Source: RHLJ01 sp965601955 (GTDB lineage: Bacteria > Bacteroidota > Rhodothermia > Balneolales > Balneolaceae). From it: DNA of 64,000 nt. The translations under genes were made by a program, and so were the position numbers. Under the pieces are notes generated by a model. That model did no database searches, was not told where the DNA came from, and saw only the letters and a list, made by a program, of their open reading frames with translations. This document shows, piece by piece, positions 16,929 through 23,729 of this stretch. Position 1 is the stretch's first letter. Each line of letters opens with the position of its first letter. The DNA lies in NCBI GenBank assembly GCA_965601955.1, contig OZ271855.1:3038001-3102000 (forward strand), in the 5' to 3' direction.

Positions 16929-17506
16929 TCTTCTTTACCAAATTCAATTTTGATTGTATGTACTGCTCTTGTTGATAAGTCTCCACTTAATTCAGTTGAT
17001 ACTGGGGTAATTTCAAACTCTAAACCAGCAGAATTACTCTTTTGCACAACAAAGTTAAGTTGTACAACTAGATTTGATAACATAAGTGATAAATCTTGGT
17101 TTCCACTTAAACACGCTCCTTCAGTGGCAGCCACAATTAAACTAGTGAGTTGTTCAACAACGCTACTTGACGCTTCAAAGGTATTATCTTTAGGTGGTTT
17201 TAAGGTTAAAATCATTTTTTGTGTTTTTTCTTTAGTAATCTTTTTCCCAAAAGAGAAAACGAATATTTTAATTTTACCTCCTACCTCTTTTGTAGTAATC
17301 CCTTCAAAAGTAATTTCTACATTCTTGAGTGGGGGCAATGTTTCTTCATTGCAAACACTTAAGACTTTTTCTTGACCTAGAACAATTGCTTTTTTGGCTA
17401 CATCAATAACCTTTGAAACTTCAAATGAATCTTGTCCATTTATAGTACTGGATGTGAAGACCAAATAGAAAAGTACTAATAGTGATTTGTTTACCTTTTT
17501 ATTCAT
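16925..17506 (-). CDS. Secreted protein with two trypco2-like (trypsin-co-occurring) repeats
   Basis: The open frame extends to 17545, but the ATG at 17506 gives a clean signal peptide (MNKKVNKSLLVLFYLVF...INGQ, about 25 residues) and has GGGA a few bases upstream, so I take it as the start (193 aa). Two repeats follow. Each has an N-terminal helix, then strands around a (G)(K/L)xxxFxxxxFGxK or GLEFEITPV core, and ends in a T-x-x-(I/M)-x-(L/I) strand (KTQKMILTLKPP and RAVHTIKIEF). This pattern fits the trypco2 domain. It overlaps the protease gene by 4 bp and probably binds or controls that protease in the periplasm. The domain call is from pattern memory and needs a profile search. Confidence 0.6.
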   Translation of the reverse strand: MNKKVNKSLLVLFYLVFTSSTINGQDSFEVSKVIDVAKKAIVLGQEKVLSVCNEETLPPLKNVEITFEGITTKEVGGKIKIFVFSFGKKITKEKTQKMILTLKPPKDNTFEASSSVVEQLTSLIVAATEGACLSGNQDLSLMLSNLVVQLNFVVQKSNSAGLEFEITPVSTELSGDLSTRAVHTIKIEFGKED

Positions 17507-17545
17507 AATTGTATCCCATTTGAATTTGTATTTAATCATAATCAC

Positions 17546-17898
17546 TTAAATTTATGTTCATTATTAATAATGGTATGATTTAATATTGTCAATACGTATA
17601 AATACTTATTCTTAATACACAATTTTATTAAACGTAAATTCTTTTACTGATGCTAAAAAAATTTAATTCCAGCTCTCTGTGATCAACAGGTAGCTTTCGA
17701 TACTTAAAACTGGAAGAGCTTATTTGGTGAGATATTGGCAATTATGATTACCTAAGAAAATTAAAAAAAGAAACCGTTACCTCAATCAACCAAAAGCTCT
17801 CCAAACTTACTGGTTTAACTTTCGAATTTATTCGACATCAGAAATGCCCTAAAAATGACAGAAGGTGTTTATATGAGATAGAAAAAAAACACCTAGCC
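17546..17898. other. Intergenic region of about 350 bp
   Basis: This gap separates the trypco2-like gene from the zinc-ribbon AbiGi-like gene. It holds the promoter side of the protease operon (AT-rich, 17546-17640) and a degraded open frame on the + strand (see the entry at 17731). An 8-bp inverted repeat (AGGTGTTT near 17863, AAACACCT near 17887) could be a weak terminator for the leftward AbiGi-like gene, but its T-run sits in the loop, so it is not convincing. Confidence 0.4.
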
Positions 17899-17907
17899 CT
17901 AATCTGA
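17731..17907 (+). pseudogene. Possible degraded gene fragment (58 codons, no start)
   Basis: A + strand frame without stops runs from 17731 to TGA at 17905-17907. It has no in-frame start codon, and an upstream in-frame TGA at 17728 separates it from a further protein-like stretch (FRYLKLEELIW). The reading KLSKLTGLTFEFIRHQK followed by CPKNDRRCLYEIEKK looks protein-like. The frame runs antisense over the last 9 bp of the AbiGi-like gene. It may be the 3' remnant of a lost gene; chance cannot be excluded. Confidence 0.25.
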
Positions 17908-18747
17908 TATCTCTCCATATTTGTAAGCGGCCTCAATTAGCTTTTCCCACCCGTCTCCCGAAAATTTAAGCGGATCATAACCTCGAGGTAAAATAATCCC
18001 CATTGGCTTAACTTTCCTTAAATCAAGATCTGTTGCCACTCTCCACTCTCTTTCATGCATAAAATTGAAATACTTACCAGTATTTGTTGTCTGCGGAGTT
18101 CTTATTAGTTGAAGGAAAGGTTTTACAGATTCAGCAAACCCACCATTCTTTTCTTGTTCAGTTCTTAAAAAATCAGTGACATGAATTATGGGTTGTCCAC
18201 CATTCTCTAAAATCTGTTTTTTTTCAAAGGCTATCCCATAATCTCCATGTCTTTTCCTGATTTCTTTAGAATAGACTATTGGAGTTTCAGTAAAACAAAT
18301 AGCCTTTTTGCTGTACAATCCTGTATTTGAGGCTCTAATTGTATTATCCTTTAAGATTGATGCTAGTTCATCCCTCGAACAAAAATGAATTAGTATGTCC
18401 CAGTAATCAGGTCTGTCCTTTCTTTTTTGAGCTGCGGTGCTTTTTCCACCAGTATGATCTAAATATTCATAGATTCTATAAAAAAAGGAACCGATTATAT
18501 GAATATTGGAATCAGGAATATGCTTTCCACAATTTGGGCAACCTGTGTAAACATAATTCCCAACTTCCTCCCATGGTGTACTCTCTTCCCAACTACACAT
18601 AGTACATCCCACATTTATATTTCCAGGATTTACGCTTTTCAATTGGGCATCACATTGTGGACATAAATTAAATTCAAGAATTTCATCTAACTCTGATTCA
18701 TTTACATCAATAATGTGTTTATTTAAGCATTCAATCTTATAAATCAT
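17899..18747 (-). CDS. AbiGi-like protein with N-terminal zinc-ribbon-type CxxC pairs
   Basis: A 282-aa soluble protein. The N-terminal third carries three CxxC pairs (C29/C32, C48/C51, C70/C73), as in zinc ribbons. From about residue 118 the motif order matches the AbiGi-like protein at 10776: ILIHFCSRDELASILK, AICFTETP (149-156), YGIAFEKK, PIIHV (186-190) and HEREWR (231-236). This supports the same fold with an added metal-binding module, perhaps for nucleic-acid or protein recognition. It stands alone, with no obvious partner. An abortive-infection role is inferred from the family resemblance and from the island context. Confidence 0.55.
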   Translation of the reverse strand: MIYKIECLNKHIIDVNESELDEILEFNLCPQCDAQLKSVNPGNINVGCTMCSWEESTPWEEVGNYVYTGCPNCGKHIPDSNIHIIGSFFYRIYEYLDHTGGKSTAAQKRKDRPDYWDILIHFCSRDELASILKDNTIRASNTGLYSKKAICFTETPIVYSKEIRKRHGDYGIAFEKKQILENGGQPIIHVTDFLRTEQEKNGGFAESVKPFLQLIRTPQTTNTGKYFNFMHEREWRVATDLDLRKVKPMGIILPRGYDPLKFSGDGWEKLIEAAYKYGEISD

Positions 18748-18784
18748 TTGGTTTTAATTTTCCCATTTATAGATTCAATATCTG

Positions 18785-19096
18785 CTAATTACACAGGTAC
18801 GCATTACTAATAAATTGGTTCCTAAAACAAGCTTTTAAATTCTTAGCCGATTTATAAATATCAGATTTATTTATAAAATATAATCTGTTCTCTTTTTCTA
18901 TCGGTTGATAGATAAAGTGGCTTTTGAAACAATCGAAATCTCTAAGCCTATCCTTATTGACAGGCGGATATTTATAAAGAAAAGCTATTGGGTTTTTATT
19001 CAAGGACTTAAAGAAAATCTGTTTCGAATCTTCGTTCAACCCATAAAATACTATGTTCTGAATGCCCAATAGAAAGAAAAATTCCTCACGATTCAT
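18785..19096 (-). CDS. Small protein (103 aa), possible toxin of a coupled pair
   Basis: A 103-aa basic, aromatic-rich protein (MNREEFFFLLGIQNIVFYG, then LRDFDCFKSHFIYQ) with no recognised family. Its ATG overlaps the stop of a 49-codon ORF in an ATGA arrangement, so the two are probably co-translated. A short basic first gene overlapping a roughly 100-aa second gene is the common layout of type II antitoxin-toxin modules. No toxin motif is recognised, so the assignment rests on layout only. Confidence 0.45.
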   Translation of the reverse strand: MNREEFFFLLGIQNIVFYGLNEDSKQIFFKSLNKNPIAFLYKYPPVNKDRLRDFDCFKSHFIYQPIEKENRLYFINKSDIYKSAKNLKACFRNQFISNAYLCN

Positions 19097-19242
19097 TTAA
19101 GTAAAATTGAGTTCTGAGAGAAAGGAAAAGTTTGACCCACATCTACTATTGCTTTTTCTATTCGAGTCGATCTGGACTTAATTTTGAAATATTTCTTAGC
19201 TTTTTGAAGGTCTTTGGAGAGAGAGTTTTTCTTATAGGGCAT
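19093..19242 (-). CDS. Small ORF (49 aa), possible antitoxin-like gene
   Basis: ATG at 19242 to TGA at 19093-19095 gives a 49-aa basic product (MPYKKNSLSKDLQKAKKYF, then KIKSRSTRIEKAIVDVG). The helix pattern LQKAKKYFxIKSxSTRIEKAI recalls short antitoxins that bind DNA through a ribbon-helix-helix or a similar fold. The stop overlaps the start of the 103-aa gene by 4 bp. It is shorter than typical annotation cut-offs and easily missed. Confidence is limited by length. Confidence 0.45.
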   Translation of the reverse strand: MPYKKNSLSKDLQKAKKYFKIKSRSTRIEKAIVDVGQTFPFSQNSILLK

Positions 19243-19312
19243 TCAATTTAGGCCATGGTTAAATACGAATAACCCTAAGTTATTCGGGCCCTTAAAGATA
19301 CATACTTAAATC

Positions 19313-20464
19313 TTATGCCGCTTTTAGAGTTTTATAATTGTTTTGAAACATATCTCTCAATAATTCAAAAAGAATAAAATTTTTCTCCTTCTTCATTAAA
19401 GCCAAAAAGGAATACTCTATCGACCTTCTATTTTTGTAATAACTTGAGCTTTCGTTAAACAATGCTTCGTTTGTTCTACTTAATGTAGACGAGATGTTAA
19501 CATTCTCTTTCCACTTAATACTCCCAATTGCTTCATCACTGATCTTAAACCCATACTTTTCAACCTTCCATTTTTTTAAATCTAAGCTAATATAGGTATG
19601 GGCATTTCTTTTTAGAATCTCATTTATGTCTGAAATTATGAATTTAAAGACAGTCTGCTTGTCAAGATTATCAAGTCTATTCTGCTTTAGTTTAAGTTTT
19701 TCTCGTATCTCTCTTTGATCGAAAATGTATTCGATGCGATATGTGTTAATGAACTCAGATTTTTTTTCTTTATTTAATTTATTATAGAACCGGATTTTCC
19801 TATCACCATTTCTATTTAAAAAGTATCCAGTACTCAAAGACTTATCGAATTCTGGAATTTTATACCTCACATTTAAATTTGCGATTATACTTGTCAGATT
19901 ATGAGCAAGCCAAAAAAAATCTTCATCCGGAATACTATCATCAAATTTTATATCAACCGCTGGTTGCAAATCTTTCAACTTAATATGACTTCTGCTAACT
20001 GGAACTTTAAGTATTCTCAGAATAATTTTTTCTACTACTTCCTTACCATATTTTCTATGGGGCAAATCTAATTCAAGTAAATCTAATAGCTTTTGTAAGC
20101 TCGAAATCCTAATTGTTAGGTAGTTATTCCCGAAATTTTTATATGACTTACGAAGTGTTACCAGTTTTCCCAAATCTTCATAAGTATATTGTTGGAACCC
20201 AAAATTTTTCTCATAAAAATTAGCTTTTCTATCTCGTATTAATCCAGTAAATCCATAGAAACTCTCATTCACTAACTCTGGAATAGAGGTTTTCTTTGTC
20301 ACTTTTACTGATACTAATATTGTATCTATAACCTCACTAATACCAATAATTGATTTTTTTAAAGATTTTATATTATGACTAATAGTTGCTTTCTCGTTTT
20401 CTTCCCCTTTAAGCCATCCTCTCATTACACTTTTAATTTTAATTAGATTTATAGAACTCCCCAC
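19313..20464 (-). CDS. Possible replication initiator-like protein of the mobile element
   Basis: A 383-aa basic soluble protein. The segment DRKIRFYNKLNKEKK followed by NTYRIEYIFDQREIREKL (about 222-260) resembles the riYdK...RvE region of phage gene II/CRI-type and Rep_trans rolling-circle replication initiators. It is divergent from and adjacent to the integrating recombinase (42 bp apart), which suits a replication function of an integrative element. I could not confirm the catalytic tyrosine or the full family fold. The alternative is an unrelated island-specific protein. Confidence 0.35.
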   Translation of the reverse strand: MGSSINLIKIKSVMRGWLKGEENEKATISHNIKSLKKSIIGISEVIDTILVSVKVTKKTSIPELVNESFYGFTGLIRDRKANFYEKNFGFQQYTYEDLGKLVTLRKSYKNFGNNYLTIRISSLQKLLDLLELDLPHRKYGKEVVEKIILRILKVPVSRSHIKLKDLQPAVDIKFDDSIPDEDFFWLAHNLTSIIANLNVRYKIPEFDKSLSTGYFLNRNGDRKIRFYNKLNKEKKSEFINTYRIEYIFDQREIREKLKLKQNRLDNLDKQTVFKFIISDINEILKRNAHTYISLDLKKWKVEKYGFKISDEAIGSIKWKENVNISSTLSRTNEALFNESSSYYKNRRSIEYSFLALMKKEKNFILFELLRDMFQNNYKTLKAA

Positions 20465-20506
20465 CCCTATCAGTTATTATATTCCCACCAAAAAAATCAT
20501 TTCTAT

Positions 20507-22168
20507 ATGTCCAATAATGCCGTTATATACGCTCGCATTTCAACTCAAGAACAAAACAATACAATAAACGATTTAAGCCCTAACGAATCTCAGATAATTA
20601 GATGTAAGAAGTGGATTGATTACAAAGGGTTCAAATTGGCAGGTACCTACACAGATACAAAATCAGGTACTTCCATTGATAGACCTGAGTTGAATAGACT
20701 TCGATCAGATATCAAAAAGAAAAAAATTGATGTAATAGTCACTGCTAGGTTAGATCGCATTTCCAGAAATATTCGAGACTTCCACAACCTTTTAGAAGAA
20801 TTGCAGAATGAGGGAGTAAAAATTGTCTGTGTAGATCAAAACATTGATACAACTTCGGACAACGGTGAATTCATAATACATCTATTAATTGTCTTAGCAC
20901 AACTTGAATCAAAAACTATTAGCAATAGGACAAAAGAACAAAAAATCACAGCTATTAAAAATGGAATTTGGACAGGAGGTCAAGTCCCACTCGGTTATGA
21001 TAAAACTGATAATGGTCTTATTAAAAATGAAGATGAATATGAATTGGTGAACTATATTTACGATTTATATTTAGAATTAAAATCAGATAAAAAAGTCTGT
21101 CATTTATTAAACAAAGAGGGGTTTAAGAATAAGAAATGGATATCAGATTCTGGAAGAACCATTGGAGGTAATAAATTTACTGTGGATTCCGTGAGAAGAA
21201 TTTTAATGCGAAAATTGTATACAGGTTATTTTGAAGTAGATGGAGAGTTTTATCAAACAAAATTTGGAGCAGTTATAACTTCTGAAAAATTCCAAAAAGC
21301 TCAAGAAGTCAGAGAACTAAATAGAAATAATCCAAAAGGATATATTATAGGTAGTGCTCCGAATTTACTTCAAGGTATTATTACTTGTGGCTTCTGTGAT
21401 GGTGCTATGACAAATTCTTATACCACAAAGAAAAGAACTGGAAAAAGATACTACTACTATAAATGCTCCACTAAAAATAAAGGGGAAACAACTAAATCAC
21501 ATAACCCCAAAGACCTTCCCTACAAAGCTGTTGATGATTTCACAATTTGTACAATAAGAGCTTTTCTAAACGAACCAGAAATGCTCACTGCATTTATGAA
21601 AAGATCAGAATTTAATAAAGAAGATTCTATCAAAAGCCTAAAAGATCAGATAAAAATGATTCGCAATAATAGGTTACAGTTTATTCGAGATAGAGACACA
21701 ATTAGTGAGACTTTACTGAGCAATTCTAAAGGTGATTTAAGAAATCATTGGGAAAATAAATTGGACAATACTCTGAAACGAATAGATCAAATTGATCATG
21801 TTATATCAGAAAAGGAAGAAGAATTAGACTCATTGGAGAATTCGAAGCAAATAAGTGACAACCAGTATATTGAAATACTAAACGAGTTCAATTCTATTTT
21901 TCAGGACAATCCACCAGAAGTAAAAAAAGAATTTCTTAGAACCCTTATCAGAAATGTAGAATCTACAGTTACAAAAAAGCCTGATAATGGTAGTAGTGGA
22001 GAACTCAGAATAGATTATATCTGCGATCACTACCTCCTTTCAGAATGGGATGAAATAAAAAATGCGAACTCTGAGGGTATCAAAGTTCGCACTTCATTTG
22101 CGCTTGGCTCCCCGGGTTGGATTCGAACCAACGACCGATCGGTTAACAGCCGATTGCTCTGCCACTGA
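20507..22168 (+). CDS. Large serine recombinase (island integrase) reading into tRNA-Asn
   Basis: A 553-aa large serine recombinase. It has a resolvase catalytic domain (about 5-150; Ser12 in YARISTQEQ, ARLDRISRN at 80-88), a recombinase domain (about 155-280), a zinc-ribbon domain (C294, C297, C320) and a long coiled-coil (about 335-450). It would integrate and excise the element by a double-strand-break mechanism at att sites. The open frame does not stop at the island edge: residues from about 519 lie over the tRNA-Asn terminator and residues from about 534 over the tRNA itself in antisense, ending GSPGWIRTNDRSVNSRLLCH. That tail is a by-product of the tRNA sequence, and the frame's end would change on excision. 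Confidence 0.9.
   Translation: MSNNAVIYARISTQEQNNTINDLSPNESQIIRCKKWIDYKGFKLAGTYTDTKSGTSIDRPELNRLRSDIKKKKIDVIVTARLDRISRNIRDFHNLLEELQNEGVKIVCVDQNIDTTSDNGEFIIHLLIVLAQLESKTISNRTKEQKITAIKNGIWTGGQVPLGYDKTDNGLIKNEDEYELVNYIYDLYLELKSDKKVCHLLNKEGFKNKKWISDSGRTIGGNKFTVDSVRRILMRKLYTGYFEVDGEFYQTKFGAVITSEKFQKAQEVRELNRNNPKGYIIGSAPNLLQGIITCGFCDGAMTNSYTTKKRTGKRYYYYKCSTKNKGETTKSHNPKDLPYKAVDDFTICTIRAFLNEPEMLTAFMKRSEFNKEDSIKSLKDQIKMIRNNRLQFIRDRDTISETLLSNSKGDLRNHWENKLDNTLKRIDQIDHVISEKEEELDSLENSKQISDNQYIEILNEFNSIFQDNPPEVKKEFLRTLIRNVESTVTKKPDNGSSGELRIDYICDHYLLSEWDEIKNANSEGIKVRTSFALGSPGWIRTNDRSVNSRLLCH
22051..22091 (-). terminator. Rho-independent terminator of tRNA-Asn
   Basis: Read on the minus strand, TGCGAACT (22091-22084) pairs with AGTTCGCA (22070-22063) as a perfect 8-bp stem with a 13-nt loop, followed directly by TTTTTTATTT. 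It lies 14 bp past the tRNA 3' end and inside the recombinase reading frame, so the tRNA unit and the recombinase 3' end overlap tail to tail. Confidence 0.8.
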
Positions 22169-22179
22169 GCTACCGAGGA
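22105..22179 (-). tRNA. tRNA-Asn (anticodon GTT)
   Basis: The minus strand folds as a full cloverleaf: acceptor TCCTCGG with CCGGGGA, D-arm with AGCTCAGTGGCAGAGC, anticodon stem ATCGG/CCGAT with loop CTGTTAA (anticodon GTT), T-arm GTTGG-TTCGAAT-CCAAC, discriminator G and an encoded CCA. It is intact although the island is attached at its 3' end. It has its own promoter and terminator. Confidence 0.97.
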
Positions 22180-22208
22180 ATGACAGTTTCTCCATTTTTG
22201 GAGAGCGA

Positions 22209-22240
22209 CAAATATAAAGAGAATGTTAATCGACAGTCAA
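22209..22240 (-). promoter_or_regulatory. Bacteroidota-type promoter of tRNA-Asn
   Basis: On the minus strand TTGAC (22240-22236) and TATATTTG (22216-22209) are separated by 19 bp. This matches the -33/-7 layout (TTTG/TTGnn, about 19-21 bp, TAnnTTTG) known for the primary sigma factor of Bacteroidota. It starts transcription about 25 bp before the tRNA. A small hairpin (TCTCCA/TGGAGA, 22189-22204) lies in the leader. Confidence 0.65.
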
Positions 22241-22276
22241 CTATTAATCATACAAAAAGCGGATAATTTTTTTTAA

Positions 22277-23011
22277 TCATTGTGGGTAGTAAACCTGCTT
22301 GAGAACAAGCCCTTTGGCTGGAGCCGTTTGAGTGGCAATCTCAGCTTCAGGATTCGAAAGAGCCTTTTTAAAATCATCACTAGATAACTTCCCTTCCCCA
22401 ATTTTAATCATCGTTCCTACTAACCTTCTTACCATATTCCGTAGGAAACGATTGGCCCGTATTCTATAAATCAATGCTTCTCCATCTTCAATGAATTCAG
22501 AGGTATCTACTTTACAGATTGTCGTGAAATTATCCTCATTGAATTTTGAGAAAGGAGCAAAATCATGCTCTCCAATAACTTGAGTAGCTGCTTCCTTCAT
22601 CAGGTTTATATCTGTATTTCTGGGTAAAAGAATACTATTAAAGCGATTCAGAGGAGAATATTTTTTCACTAGCTTATACTCGTATTCTCTCGAACTGGCA
22701 TCAAATCGAGCATGGAAATCTGAGGCTACTTTTTCGATTGAATGAACAACTACCTCATCGCTCACAATTCTGTTTGCGCCAAAAATAAGTTTAGCAGGAT
22801 CTATACCTTCAGGAATATCTACATGAGCTACCTGGCCAAGAGCATGAACTCCTGCATCGGTTCTCCCCTGCCCTATTATATCCACTGGTTGTTGTAGAAT
22901 TTTTGAAAAAGCTTCTTCCAATTCACCCTCTACCGTTCTAACCTCTGGTTGTACCTGCCAACCTGAAAAATGGGTCCCATCATATTCTATAGTGAGCTTA
23001 TAACGAGGCAT
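22277..23011 (-). CDS. truA: tRNA pseudouridine(38-40) synthase TruA
   Basis: A 244-aa protein of normal TruA length. The catalytic motif GQGRTDAGVHA carries Asp52, at the same position as in E. coli TruA. N-terminal KLTIEYDGTHFSGWQ and the later FLRNMVRRLVGTMIKIG are also family hallmarks. It converts uridines 38-40 in the anticodon arm of many tRNAs to pseudouridine in the cytoplasm. It is the last gene of the leftward ccm operon, 6 bp after the DUF5683-like gene, and sits next to a tRNA gene. Confidence 0.97.
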   Translation of the reverse strand: MPRYKLTIEYDGTHFSGWQVQPEVRTVEGELEEAFSKILQQPVDIIGQGRTDAGVHALGQVAHVDIPEGIDPAKLIFGANRIVSDEVVVHSIEKVASDFHARFDASSREYEYKLVKKYSPLNRFNSILLPRNTDINLMKEAATQVIGEHDFAPFSKFNEDNFTTICKVDTSEFIEDGEALIYRIRANRFLRNMVRRLVGTMIKIGEGKLSSDDFKKALSNPEAEIATQTAPAKGLVLKQVYYPQ

Positions 23012-23017
23012 GCCCGA

Positions 23018-23725
23018 CTAAAAGTTGAAGCGTAAATTCGCCGTAACCCCTGGCTGCCCAAATTCATTTAAGTAAGAAAAGCTTGCTTCCGGAGCATTAT
23101 TCCATGTTCTTCGAGCATGATTATAGGCACTTAATGCACTTACCAACCGGTTCACAACCATGAGTGCTGCTATGGTAGGTAATTGACTATTATTTCTATC
23201 CACTCGCTCCCTCATATCCTGGAATTGAAAACGCTGAGCATCTTCCCCCCAATTCCATCTGTTTTCAGGAATGTCAGGTAATAGATCATCCCAGTTTCTA
23301 GAGCGAAGCTGAAAATCGTTGTACTCTTCCAGGTTATCGAAGGTGGCTACTGCTAGCTTAAATTCACGGTTTCGATTAGAAATATCTGCACTGGCTTTAC
23401 TCAACGCATATACATCTAACTCTCTTTCTAATTGATTGCCTCGAATGGATAAGCCTGCATAGGAGAGGATCATTGCTACATCTGCAGCCAGATGATATTG
23501 CCCTCTCGTCCAGTTTGTATTATCCACATAATGATGCCCCCAACCTGGGACTGCCAACGAACGGAGAAAAGCTGTTCTTGGAGATGGGAGTTCAGGGTTA
23601 GGGTTTAGGTCCTGAGCTGAAACAAATAGTGGAGCAAGCATGAAGCCAACGAGCACAAAGCAATTCAAAATTTTAAATTTTGAATTTAAAATTGCTTTGC
23701 GGCTCTTACTTCTACTATTCTTCAT
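23018..23725 (-). CDS. DUF5683-like membrane protein
   Basis: The frame opens at 23791, inside ccmF, but the ATG at 23725, just past the ccmF stop, gives a sensible signal/anchor (basic start, then ILNCFVLVGFMLAPLFVSAQ) and is my preferred start (235 aa). The core AFLRSLAVPGWGHHYVDN followed by a membrane-like segment (HLAADVAMILSYAGLSI) is typical of DUF5683 proteins, whose function is unknown. The protein is probably envelope-associated and ends in a beta-rich stretch. The signal-peptide coding region contains a nested palindrome (23656-23699). It is co-transcribed between ccmF and truA. Confidence 0.7.
   Translation of the reverse strand: MKNSRSKSRKAILNSKFKILNCFVLVGFMLAPLFVSAQDLNPNPELPSPRTAFLRSLAVPGWGHHYVDNTNWTRGQYHLAADVAMILSYAGLSIRGNQLERELDVYALSKASADISNRNREFKLAVATFDNLEEYNDFQLRSRNWDDLLPDIPENRWNWGEDAQRFQFQDMRERVDRNNSQLPTIAALMVVNRLVSALSAYNHARRTWNNAPEASFSYLNEFGQPGVTANLRFNF
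23656..23699. repeat. Nested AT-rich palindrome inside the signal-peptide coding region
   Basis: Outer arms CAAAGCAATT (23656-23665) and AATTGCTTTG (23690-23699) are perfect 10-bp inverted repeats. Inside them CAAAATTT-T-AAATTTTG forms a second perfect hairpin with 8-bp arms. The element encodes the KAILNSKFKILN part of the DUF5683-like signal region. It resembles short palindromic elements that insert into and are tolerated by leader sequences. Confidence 0.5.
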
Positions 23726-23729
23726 TCGC

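Larger units (their letters stand above)
1..22104. mobile_element. AT-rich integrated genomic island abutting tRNA-Asn (left end outside window)
   Basis: The sequence up to the tRNA-Asn gene is clearly richer in A and T than the rest of the window and is packed with defence-like, recombinase and unrecognised genes on both strands. Its right edge coincides with the 3' end of tRNA-Asn, a classic integration site, and the gene next to the tRNA is a large serine recombinase, with a possible replication initiator beside it. From truA onward the genes are housekeeping or metabolic and the composition changes. I found no second copy of the tRNA 3' end by eye in the first 22 kb, so the other attachment site probably lies to the left of this window. 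The exact right junction (within, or just outside, the tRNA 3' end) is not resolved. Confidence 0.7.

Noticed and set aside
17850..17900. Rho-independent terminator from the AGGTGTTT/AAACACCT repeat
   Set aside because: The T-run is in the loop and does not follow the stem in the leftward direction, so it does not have terminator form.
1..22104. Second copy of the tRNA-Asn 3' end as the left attachment site
   Set aside because: None was seen by eye in the island; the left end is probably outside the window.
22105..22168. C-terminal peptide GSPGWIRTNDRSVNSRLLCH of the recombinase as a protein motif
   Set aside because: It is the antisense reading of the tRNA-Asn gene, a familiar annotation artefact, and not a conserved protein domain.
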